Shown here piece after piece: positions 1-9,496 of a DNA stretch of 64,000 nt. The notes below the pieces were generated by a model. The model was not told the DNA's origin and searched no databases. It saw only the letters and a program-made list of their open reading frames with translations. Made by a program: the position numbers and the translations under genes. This stretch comes from Diphasiastrum complanatum (lineage: Eukaryota; Streptophyta; Lycopodiopsida; Lycopodiales; Lycopodiaceae). The stretch is taken from NCBI GenBank assembly GCA_029204225.1, contig CM055099.1:67421852-67485851 (forward strand). The letters are read 5' to 3'. Position 1 is the stretch's first letter. Each line of letters starts with the position of its first letter.

Positions 1-37
1 AAACAAAGAACATAACATTGAAGTGGCTGGTATAAAC

Positions 38-1601
38 CTGGAAAAAGACGAGTCCATTCAATTGAAAGACGATAAGCATCCAAGTTGATGTCTTTCATCA
101 ATTCCGCATCACTCTGCAGTGCCGAATGCACAGAGCAATCCTCTATTAGCATTTGAAGATATAATCGTAAACCATAGGCTGCAAGTTATTCCTTTCCCTG
201 GAATTTTAGATTGTTAAACTTTTGGATCAAGTTATGCTTTTAAGCCTAGCCATTCTTCATATATGTCTCTTACTGCAGTATATGTGAAGAGCGCTCAAAC
301 AAGTACAACTGCAACGTCATTCGTAGTAGTGTCTCTACTAGCATTAAAGCAAGTCGAGAATAAATGCTTGTTGCATTAGATAAAGCAGATGCAAGTATAG
401 AGCCTTGCCTTGAAGCGGTGAAACTGATCGACTGCCACATCTGCGTTGCTACCATCTTTAATATTTCCTGTCAATCAGAGATCCGAGCATTGTCACTAAT
501 TTACTACAATAATTTGTAACGATGCTCAAGAAAGTGCGTAGTGCAGTTTCAGAATTAACGGCTCACGCTACTAATTTCTAACAACAAATATCACAGAAAG
601 TCAGGCTTGGCATTGCAAACTGTGATGCATGTCAAAGGCCTATTTGCCTTTCAATAAGAAGCTTGACTCAAAAGAAAGGCTTGACGGTAAATTATGAAAG
701 TTAGATTTCATACTTTGCGAAAATTCTACAGTTTTCTTACATAATCGTGCTTAAAGATAATTGAGTTTTTTTTTCTCGATTTAAAGTAACCTTTTAAATA
801 TACATGTCATGTGAAATTTAAAATGAAATTAAAAACTTTTAATCTGGGCGTGGACGTCAACTTCCAAGCTTGGTTTCACACTGTGATGAATTTCTTTCAA
901 AAAGAATTTGCCACTTGAAAGGTTTTTTATGTCCTTCAACATTGAGTTTATTGATTGATACTATTTAGTATTGATAAAGTCCGAGGTGGCGCATGTTTGA
1001 TGATTACCAGGAGTGTGTGCGAACACGTCTAGGACAGTGGGTCCTCTTCCACCAACTTTTACTGCACCTTCGTACTGTGTGACATGGAAAACCCATACAC
1101 ACTAGATCAGCAGCGACTCATGAACATTGAGCAAACAATTTGATTTGAGAGTTCGTGGATCATCGTGGAATGAGGCCAGTGCTCATAAAAAAGCTAAAGA
1201 CCAGCCTTATGAAAAAATCCACAGTGATCCATAGTCTATAAAGTCCATAAAAGGATACAATAACATCTTAGAATTTGAAATTTATACCTATGACTGATTA
1301 ATTCTAAATCATTGAAAAATTTACAGATTTAGTATTTATTCAATAATATTATGTATAATTTAACACTTAGAATGATTGTATTTGTCAATTCTTAACGACC
1401 ATTAGACGACGCTAATTTGTGGTATGCGTTAATCCAATTTACCTGGTATGCCGATGAAGAAACTCCAAACACAAAATCATAGGGGAAATCACGCCTTCCT
1501 AATATTGGCTCTGCCTCTGGGCTGCTGTCTGCTGTCCATCCCCCCACAAAATTTCCCAGCAGTAGCAGCAGGAGCAGCAGAGCCTCAAACCTGCCAGCCA
1601 T
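38..1601 (-). CDS. Beta-glucosidase A (glycoside hydrolase family 1), exons 1-4 only, runs off the window
   Basis: GH1 enzymes cut beta-glucosides, usually in the apoplast, vacuole or plastid. Four exons are visible, all minus strand: 1601-1443, 1074-1008, 467-409 and 113-38 (159, 67, 59 and 76 nt). They have the same lengths and phases as exons 1-4 of the plus-strand paralog at 44.8 kb, apart from exon 1. The ATG at 1601 is chosen because its context (GGCACCAAAATGGC) is shared with the paralog, and it opens a leucine-rich signal peptide (about residues 5-22). Seen next are FPYDFVFGVSSSAYQ (GH1 N-terminal signature with the glycone-binding Gln), YEGA, GGRGPTVLDVFAHTPG, DQFHRFK and DAYRLSIEWTRLFPG. 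Introns start GT except intron 3, which starts GC (AAG|GCAAGG). No break is seen in the visible exons. The catalytic residues lie outside the window, so activity cannot be judged. Confidence 0.9.
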
Positions 1602-1660
1602 TTTGGTGCCTCCTGAGTCCCGATACTGCAACCACAGACTAATGCTCCTGTTACCGCACG
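1602..1660 (-). promoter_or_regulatory. 5' leader block of beta-glucosidase A conserved with its paralog
   Basis: Reading on the minus strand up to the ATG, this stretch (GAGCATTA, GTTGCAGT, CTCAGGAGGCACCAAA) matches the stretch 44409-44463 that precedes the original ATG of the plus-strand beta-glucosidase. The match shows that both copies inherited the same 5' leader and that the ATG choice is right. No clear TATA box was identified, so the transcription start is unknown. Confidence 0.6.
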
Positions 1661-1859
1661 ATGCAGAAAATGGGTCAAAAAATGCCAGTACCAAAACAGT
1701 CCCTAGCGCTTCAAAAACAGACTATACGAACCCAAATTCTCGAAACAGACCTCGTGAGAATCTGTGTCACGTTAGAGAGATGTGGGCTCGCATTAATAGA
1801 GAAAAACGAGATGGTGGCGCCGCTACTGGAAATTGCATAGCATCCAAGCACTAGTATAA

Positions 1860-3560
1860 GCAACGTGCATATCCTATTAGGTAATCGTCACTGCTGGATT
1901 CTGAATATGTCAAGGCTTGAAACATGAATGTGAGTCATGACAGAATAGTGGGAGCTTGCGTCTCGCGCATCCGGATTGGGACAAAAGTGGGAGCCGTCCA
2001 GACAAGGGAACTGATACCAAGTCAATGCGCATTGGAAAACGAGAGCTGATCAGCGATAAGCGAGGGGAGGAGTCGGAGGTTGGCAGTCAGTAGTTGGAAG
2101 TTTCGAGCTCAGTGAGCTGCTCCCTGTGTCCATATTTCTTGTATTTGGGACAAAGGTGAAGAGCGCGTGCGAGACTGAGACCTGCATCTTCTCTATCCCC
2201 ATGAGTAATTATTTGGGAGGGTGAAGAGAGGAGAGCCCTTTGAAGCCACTTACTCATTGGAAGAAGGTTTAAAAGTTTTGATAAGGACATAAGATCTAAA
2301 AGATCCAGTAATGTTAGAATTATAATATTCATTTTACATTGTTTAGGTACTATTGACTTTGAATAAAATATTGAACAGATCAGAAGAAATCTGTTGAGTG
2401 GGGAAGTTTTAAGCTTTTCATTTAGGTTTGTGTGCAAAGTATTGTTGGTGAAGGAGACTTCTCTTATGAGACTTGCTATATCACTGTGCGGTGAACTGCA
2501 AGTCACACTAGACAATGTCTAGTACTGCTATCCACAGTTAGGAGGCATTTCAAAGCTGCTAAACATCAATTTCATTGAGTTTTGGCCTACCTTTGAAACT
2601 TGTGTGTGAGAGCTTAGAAGGTTTGAAAAACTAGTATTCTCTATCATTTCCAACGAGTGGTAGCCAATTGTAGGGAGAGTTGAATTTGGAGCTCATTGAA
2701 CCAAAAAACAATGATTTTGGTTAGGATTTGAGCTAAGAACATCCATTTTTGTTGTTAGACAACATTCTATAGTCTTTGTTTAGTATTCAAAAAAATATGG
2801 GTACAACTAAAAACTCATGTTCTCAAGCTGAAATGGCTGCTTCCAAGTCTGAAACTCCTTTCTTGGAAGTTGAAAAGCTATTAATGGAGGCCAAGTGTCA
2901 TTGCAAAACACCTGACTTTAACATTGAAGCCCTCTTGAAATTTAGCATTTGGAAGGGTCTTCAAGCAGATGTGAACATGGTCCATGTCAAGGTGATTTGG
3001 AACGCTCATCTCATCTAGATCGACGGTTGAGATTGATTGAAGATTTTGAACTTCAAATTGAAGTGTCTCACAATTTGCCTCTATTTTTTAGAACTGGCCG
3101 AACTTTCTTAAGATACTATCCAATGGAGTTTTGCAACATGAAAGAACAAAAAAAATAAAGTGATATTTTGACATGCATAGAAAGACTTTCTTAGATCCGA
3201 TCACATAGAGCAATTCTGATTGATTGGCTACATGTTGATCCAAAATTTTTCAGAATCCAACATCTATGTGTGGAGAGAGAATTCTTTAAAAGTACCTAAG
3301 TCATAATTGCCATTTTTCAAACTAGAGGGCACAAGTGAGCCATTTCAAGAGTTTAAAAGTTCAAATTGCAATAACTTCTCAATCGTAAGTCGGATTGAGG
3401 TGTGGTCAAAGAAAACATTAATCAATTTTGTGACCATTTCTTGATTTTTTTGGTCAATTTTACTATCCAAATTGATCTTAACGTTGTTGTGGGCAATGGT
3501 GTACTATCAGAATTAAGTAATTTATTAAAAGACATATCGAATTACTTACTTTGAAAATTC
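1860..3560. other. Stretch without a recognisable gene
   Basis: No domain is recognised on either strand. A short open frame at 2797-3015 (+) begins MGTTKNSCSQAEM and looks weakly protein-like (acidic and lysine rich), but nothing familiar is seen in it and it is followed by A-rich DNA. It could be a decayed transposon gene. The rest is AT-rich, unstructured DNA. Confidence 0.4.
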
Positions 3561-3564
3561 AAAT

Positions 3565-3775
3565 TGAAAAATATTTTTATAGAAAAACAATTATGGGACA
3601 TTATGACAAGTGAAGAGACACGTCCACTCCTAGATGACGACAAAAGAGCATTCAATAGACAAGTTCGAACAACTCAGACTTTCATCATCTTATCGGTGAA
3701 AGAAGCCATAATTCCAATCGTCTTGCATTATCTTGCTAAGAAGCTTTCAACCACCATCCCGATGGTTATGTGAGA
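3565..3775 (+). mobile_element. Ty1/copia gag scrap
   Basis: The reading frame contains LWDIMTSEETRPLLDDD followed by an Ala/Arg-rich helix and FIILSVKEAIIPIV. This resembles the N-terminal region of plant copia gag polyproteins (the UBN2/DUF4219 type). It is an isolated old fragment with no LTR beside it. The assignment rests on motif resemblance only. Confidence 0.45.
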
Positions 3776-3779
3776 AATT

Positions 3780-4100
3780 GTTTTAACCCTTAGTCGAAAA
3801 GATGATGCCAAGAAGGATTATCATGTCTACTATGCAAGGTGTCGATTATCCATCTCGGAGATGAACTATTCAACAACAGAGAGAGAAGCATTGGGACTGA
3901 TTTATAAAGTGAAGAAATTACAAGATTATTTACTTGGTTATCCATTTGTGTTCCATGTCGATCACTTTTTCTTTGAAGTATCTTCTTGTAAATAGAGTTG
4001 ACCTATCAAGACAAATTACACAATGGGTATTATTACTTCAAGAATCTACTTTTCAAATAAAAACAAGACAAGACAAGACAAGTTTCCCATGAATGTTGAC
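3780..4100 (+). mobile_element. Ty3/gypsy RNase H scrap
   Basis: The frame reads ISEMNYSTTEREALGLIYKV and then LLGYPFVFHVDH, the hallmark of the gypsy RNase H domain (E-x-N-Y-T-T-E-R-E-A-L ... F-x-V-x-T-D-H). The fragment is broken and isolated. Its end runs into a short AAGAC repeat near 4069-4080. Confidence 0.8.
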
Positions 4101-4139
4101 TTTTTATTATGACTAAATATAACTAGATCTAAGGAACTG

Positions 4140-4600
4140 CTTGAAGATAACTTTCCTGATGAGAAATATTTATATTGAGAATTTAATATCTTCGGTTATA
4201 ATCGGATATTTGATGGACCAAAGTTATCCTTAGGACTTCAACTTCTGAAGAAAAATTTGTACCTCAATACAGAGTCGGATGTTACATCATTATAAAGGGA
4301 TTGAGATCTACCCGATTCTTTCAATTGAATTTGAAGTCTATAGCTATCGAATCGAGATTACGGAGTGGTCATTGAATGATAGCCTGCAACAACGTCTTCA
4401 AATCATTAGTAATTGGAGGAAGATCGTGAAGAAACTCTGAAGGAAACAAAAATTGTATATTCAAAAAGAAAAAGACAACATGATGATTTCTTGCTCTATT
4501 CAACAATGGATCAATGTAGTTGGGAGATCTAGAAAGAAATTTACAAACAACAAGAGTAAATGGATCCATATAAAAAAATTAAACTCTTGATATCAGTCTT
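4140..4600 (+). mobile_element. Possible gypsy integrase tail remnant
   Basis: On the plus strand the sequence gives pieces such as IEFEVYSYRIEI, DSLQQRLQII and a Lys/Arg-rich stretch, which recall the helical segment after the gypsy integrase core. It lies 3' of the RNase H scrap on the same strand, as expected for one decayed element. Broken in several places; assignment weak. From 4600 to 4880 nothing is recognised. Confidence 0.35.
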
Positions 4601-4882
4601 TATCTTTATTTTGTTGATAGCGAAAGTCTTAAACAAAAAATTTGAATTTCTTTTTTCGATTTTTTTCAAATTTCAATTTTCTTAATTCAATGGTGTTTCA
4701 TGATCGACTTGTTCATTCATGTATGTTGGAATATTCTTCTCGTAATCATCAACCACTATGATAAGTCACTATTATCGATAAATATTTGACAATTTGTCGA
4801 ACGTGAATGTCAAATGTTTGTTGTCGAATATTTGTTGAATGTCAAATGTTTGTCAGACCCTTTATTTTAGATTTTTTTTTCT

Positions 4883-5812
4883 TTATGGATTGCCTTTATA
4901 AAATATGTTAATACAATCTGTAGCAGCCACTATGCGAGAGGAGGTAGATGAACAAAATGTCTTTGATAGGACCACTTTAATGGTACCCATGAAGGGATAT
5001 AAAATTTTGTTGATCATGACAGCAGCATGGGGTGCTTTCCTTGCCCTGGATTCGTCAACATCTGATCTTTCATCTTCCTCTCGGATGGCATCAGACATAG
5101 CTAACTTGAGACTTGTATATTCATCATTGGATTTAAGCTCGCATCTGATCCAACTTGGAAATCCGACCAAGAACCAAATGATGAGCATCTGTTCGGTGGG
5201 CTGGTCTTATATTTGACTCTTTAAGCGCTTGAAACACTCAATATAGTCTAGTACGCGTTCATCTTTTGCCATCTTGATGTTGCTCAAGTTGACAAAAGGA
5301 CTCTCTATCAGACGAAAGGGCTTGAAACGTTTGATAAAGGATTCCTTTAGAGTAGACCAATCAGTCTTACCATCACGATCAAGGTTAAAAAACCAATCAC
5401 GAGCGTTTGCGATCATGGTCATGGAAAACAATTGGACCTTAGCATCGTGGGATGTTTCGTCGTACACATCACATGCATTCTCAAATATTTGCAAGAATAT
5501 TTGAGGGTCCGAATTACCGTCAAACTTGGGCAGATCTAATTTCAGGGTTCTCTTTTCAATATGAGCTCTGTGAGTAGCAAAAGCGTCATTAAGGTGTGTT
5601 CTGGCCTGTGAGGGTTTAGTACCATAATAATGGGCTCGTGGACTTGAAGATTCGGCCCTATCAGATTTGCGGCTGTTGAATGGATTTGTAGACGGCTCGT
5701 GTATATGGGACCACATTCGGGAGAATCTAAGATGTTTGATTTCTTCAGATCTGGGTGACACCATGTGATGTGGATATTCATCTGTAATATGAGGAGCTGT
5801 ATGGTGTTCCAT
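4883..5812 (-). mobile_element. Ty3/gypsy gag, broken (element G1, minus strand)
   Basis: The protein contains LDLPKFDGNSDPQIFLQIFENA, ARDWFFNL, WSTLKESFIKRFKPF and VLDYIECFKRL, the retrotransposon_gag signature of plant gypsy elements. The likely ATG is at 5812, since upstream sequence is low-complexity leader. The same motif set recurs in gag at 20.4 kb, 31.2 kb and 63.5 kb. The gag is followed on its 3' side only by a short acidic tail; pol is missing here. Old and broken, with a few breaks visible. Confidence 0.85.
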
Positions 5813-5934
5813 TGGAGATGTTCTTATGTTTTTGGGTTTTTGGATGTTTGTTTTTTTTTTTTTTGAATATATGCACCAGTTAGTTGTTATGGGTGGTGTA
5901 TGGTGAATGGGTAAGCTAGTTTTTTTTTTCAAAA

Positions 5935-6420
5935 ACTTGGGCTAGGGTCGAAAAATTGGTCGGGTGTCAAAAAATGGGTCTGGGGTCGAAAAATTAAGAT
6001 TGGGTTGAAAAATGAAAACTAGGTCGAAAAATGGATGTATCGAAAAATGGGTGGATCAAAAAATGGGTCGATCAAAAAAACTAATGTATCGAAAAATGGA
6101 AGATAAAAAACTAGATGGTTCGAAAATGAGGTGGATTGGAAAGAAAGTGGATCGAAAAATGAACTAGATTGAAAAAATTATCAAGGGTCGAAAAAGAAAC
6201 GAAGGAACGACAAAATTTAACGAAGGAGCAAAAAACATTTAACTAAGGAGCGAAAAATTTTAACTACAGATCGAAATTTTAACAAAGTATCAAAAAAATT
6301 TACAATGATTGAAAAATTAACAATCGGTCAAGAAAGTAGGAAGGGTTGAAAAAAGTTTGAAGGGTCGAAAGAAATTAACAAAGGTTCAAAAAGTTAATGA
6401 AGGGTCAAATTTTTTTTTTT
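5935..6420 (-). repeat. Degenerate short tandem repeat in the G1 leader (TCGAAAAATGG type)
   Basis: About 25 loosely spaced copies of a unit of roughly 15-20 bp with core GGTCGAAAAATGGGT are seen, drifting to GGAGCGAAAAATT and GGTCAAGAAAG toward the right. It lies immediately upstream of the gag ATG in element orientation, the same place where the gypsy copies at 19.5-20.1 kb and 61-62.3 kb carry a different short repeat. It ends in a T-rich tract near 6410-6424. Confidence 0.7.
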
Positions 6421-8410
6421 TTTTTGTATCCGGACCCGAGATGGAATGACTTCTGGCTCGGTCGAGATTTACTATGAGACTCGGTCAAAAATTGATAAAG
6501 GGGAGTTCGGTCGAGAAGATAACGAGGGTAGAAGGCTTGGTCCGGAGTGGCAATGGGTGGACTTGGACGAAGCTGTAAGTAGAGGGAGTCGGTCAAAGTT
6601 AGTAAGTAGATGACTCGGCCGAAGTTAGTTCTGGATCGCTCGATCGAAGTTTGATGTAGAAGGCTCTGTCGAAGTTAGCTTGTGGGGACGCAAACAAAAT
6701 GCGAGAGATTTGGGTGAGGTGTGTGGAGAGACTTGAAAATGTTTTTTTTTGTGTTTGTAAGGCCTCTTCACCTAAAATGTGTGTCTAAGGGTAGGGTTGG
6801 TAAAATCTTTTGGTAACCCTCGTTAGGTTTCAAGGCGACTAACTCCAGCGGCAGCCTCCTACTCAATGTGTAGGTCAGTTTCCTTTGGAGTTTCTTGTAG
6901 ATTGTTATGCAGGGCTTTGGATGGCTTGGTCGCATGCAGGATGACCGTGCATTTTGAATTATCTTTAAATGCCTTAGAAATGTTTTCTGGCCTACTGTTG
7001 CTGGTGGCAGGTCATGGAGGCGTGCATATTGTGGATTGTGGGAGCTTGTTGTGTAGGTTTGCAGGTAGGTTTTTTTTGCAGGATTGCAGGTCATTTTGTT
7101 GGTACATCTGTTTGTAGGTGGCGTGGAGAGAGGATGCAGTGTGCTTGAGGAGTCGCTGGCAGGCTCGTTTGCTATCAGATCTATGTGCAGGTTGCGTGGA
7201 AATCGTGGCAGTGTGTTGGATACCTCGTTTGCTGGCAGGTCTGTTTGCAAGTTGCGTGAAGATCCGGGGCAGCGGGTTAGATGCCTTGTTTGCAGGTAGG
7301 TCTGTGTTCAGGTTTATTAGTTAGGTTAGGTCAGAGGGCGCTGTTAGTATAGGAGGCAATTTAGGATTTGGTTAGGGTAGAGTCAGATGATGCGGTTAGG
7401 GTAGGACAGGGTTTGGACGTGGTTCAGATTCCGTGGGAAGGAAAGACCCGGTCGAGAACGAGCTGGGCAGAAAACAGTGCGTTGGCAGCGTGGGTGTTTG
7501 TAATCAGATCTTGTTTGCAGGGCTCAGAGGTGAATGTCGTGGTTAGCGTGTTGCGTGTAGGTTGGGATAGGGAGTGTTTGCAGGTAGGTGGATTATTTGC
7601 TGGTAGGTTTGTACAGGTCTCGTTTTACAGGCTCTTGTGCAGATCCGCTAGTGAAAGGCGTGGGGGCTCTTGTTCAGGTTCTGGAGATGAGACCCTCAGT
7701 AAACCATGCTGAAAGTCACACCTTCTCATGAATTTATGAGCAAGTTGCAGAAGTTGTCAGTTATAGAAAACTGTCGGCAGGTGTTGTAGTAATGATTCGC
7801 TCACTCATAACACAAGCATTGTTTTAAAATCTGAGCAATGGTACTATTTTGCACCTTTTAAGGTCGTGTGTGTTATGCTGTGGTAACGGTGATTGGTTGA
7901 ATGTATGTGATAGTTGATCAGCCAAATGTCTGTCACTAGGTGATTAGTTTGTTTTGTTGCTTGGTTCGAGGGATGGTGGGTTTAAAAATTTCGGGTTTCA
8001 ATGGTTCTTGAGATGTTTATGATGGTCTGTGAGCTGAGTTTAAGTTGACAAGTAGAAATATGCAAGAAGCAGAAAACTGAAAAATTCAAACAAAAACAAA
8101 GCATCCAAGAATATGATAGATGGTAGATCAAATGGAAGTGAATGTGTAGTAACAACTACCGGGCAAAATGGAACTCAAATTCATGAAATCATGAGTTTCA
8201 TTGTTTTCTTGATTTTCTTGAAATTGTTCAAGAAAATGTCAGGATCTGATGTTTTCAGAATTTTCAATGGAAGACAGATCAGACCAGAGCAGACTATGGA
8301 TTGTTAGAATGCTCATGAGGAACAGGAAACTGTTCTCAAAGGGTTTTGCAAGATGAGCAAGTAAATTTAAAAACAGAGATAGTGGCAATTATGACAAGTG
8401 AAACAACAAT
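6421..8410 (-). mobile_element. Non-coding leader of gypsy G1
   Basis: No domain is found between the PBS-like site and gag. On the plus strand 6430-6670 repeats GGTCGAAGTTAG/GGCTCGGTCGA phrases, and 7020-7680 carries a degenerate repeat with core GCAGGTAGGTCTGTTTGCAGG in about ten imperfect copies. Frames here (for example 6768-7250 minus) are by-products of these repeats. A leader of about 2.5 kb fits the 2.2 and 4 kb leaders of the related elements. Confidence 0.5.
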
Positions 8411-8423
8411 GGCAACGGGGCCA
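8411..8423 (-). other. Candidate tRNA-Asp primer-binding site of gypsy G1
   Basis: The minus strand reads TGGCCCCGTTGCC, one base from TGGCGCCGTTGCC, the complement of the 3' end of plant tRNA-Asp used by Athila/Tat gypsy elements. The better match at 18263 and the weaker ones at 30489 and 59468 have the same role. If right, the LTR lies to its right, but its borders are not clear. Confidence 0.45.
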
Positions 8424-8510
8424 AACGTTTACGGATTCTCCTCAGCCTCGGATGCTCTGCTATGCAGCCTAGCTTATGAGCTTAAGAAAAATATATATAC
8501 TAACTTCATG

Positions 8511-9031
8511 AGGGAGGGGGGTGACCTGGGAGCGCGTGCTCATGGCGCTTGGAGCCGGCGCAGCCCCTCCCTCTTTAACAGGACAACGAGGGAGGGGGGG
8601 GGGTGACCTGGGAGCGCGTGCTCATGGCGCTTGGAGCCGGCGCAGCCCCTCCCTCTTTAACAGGACAACGAGGGAGGGGGGGGGGGGGGGGGTGACCTGG
8701 GAGCGCGTGCTCATGGTGCTTGGAGCCGGCGCAGCCCCTCCCTCTTTAACAGGACAACGAGGGAGGGGGGGGGGGTGACCTGGGAGCGCGTGCTCATGGC
8801 GCTTGGAGCCGGCGCAGCCCCTCCCTCTTTAACAGGACAACGAGGGAGGGGGGGGGGGGGGGTGACCTGGGAGCGCGTGCTCATGGCGCTTGGAGCCGGC
8901 GCAGCCCCTCCCTCTTTAACAGGACAACGAGGGAGGGGGGGGGGGGGGTGACCTGGGAGCGCGTGCTCATGGCGCTTGGAGCCGGCGCAGCCCCTCCCTC
9001 TTTAACAGGACAACGAGGGAGGGGGGGGGGG
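8511..9031. repeat. Six-copy GC-rich minisatellite with poly-G spacers
   Basis: Six head-to-tail units begin at 8521, 8603, 8692, 8775, 8862 and 8948, with lengths 82, 89, 83, 87, 86 and about 84 bp. The 70-bp body (GTGACCTGGGAGCGCGTGCT ... GGACAACGAGGGA) is nearly identical in all, with one visible substitution in unit 3; the length differences are all in a G tract of about 10-20 bases. A G tract also precedes unit 1. Open frames in it are repeat artefacts. The GC content is far above its surroundings. Confidence 0.97.
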
Positions 9032-9034
9032 TGG

Positions 9035-9118
9035 TTAGGTGTGGCCCTCCGGGCCACGCAAATCAACGAGGGCCAGCGGCCCAGAGGGGTGGGTGGGACG
9101 CGACGGGCTAGCTGGACG

Positions 9119-9170
<52 letters not shown>
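9035..9170. repeat. GC-rich hairpin and (GA)n microsatellite
   Basis: Just right of the minisatellite the sequence GTGGCCCTCCGGGCCAC (9042-9058) can form a perfect stem. It is followed by a (GA)n run of about 48 bp at 9122-9169. Arg-Glu repeats in translated frames come from this run and are not genes. Confidence 0.9.
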
Positions 9171-9171
<1 letters not shown>

Positions 9172-9182
9172 GAGAGGTAATA

Positions 9183-9300
9183 CAAGCGTACAAAAAGGGG
9201 GGGGGGAGATGTACTCCCATCTCCCTCCCCCTTTTTTTCAATTTTTTTTTTCAAAATGGGGGCCCAAGGAAATATCGGGCCCCCTTTTCACTCATTGTAA
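9183..9300. repeat. Two short inverted repeats with G and T tracts
   Basis: A G-rich arm ending GGGGGAGATG pairs with CATCTCCCTCCCCC around 9196-9230, and GGGGGCCC ... GGGCCCCC forms a second stem around 9259-9283. They look like slipped, folded simple sequence between the minisatellite and the following AT-rich DNA. No transposon ends were recognised. 9300-9490 holds nothing recognisable. Confidence 0.6.
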
Positions 9301-9496
9301 GCTTAAAAAGATGAATTTTGAAGGGCTTGAAAAAATAGATGTTATATTGGATTTAAATTTTTTGGCTACATTAAAAATTAGGTGTCCTTGCTATATTATG
9401 TTAGGCCTAAGTGAAGCCTACTAAAATAGAAGCTAACCCATGATAAACCCAGGGTGAACTGTCACATAGGATGATTAATGAGTTAATTAATCCTAA

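Noticed and set aside
6768-7250. 160-codon minus-strand frame in the G1 leader
   Set aside because: Composed of the degenerate GCAGGTAGG-type repeat on the complementary strand; no domain.
8521-9066. Several open frames (for example MTWERVLMALGAG repeated) across the minisatellite
   Set aside because: They are the same 82-89-bp repeat read in different frames on both strands, with no independent coding signal.
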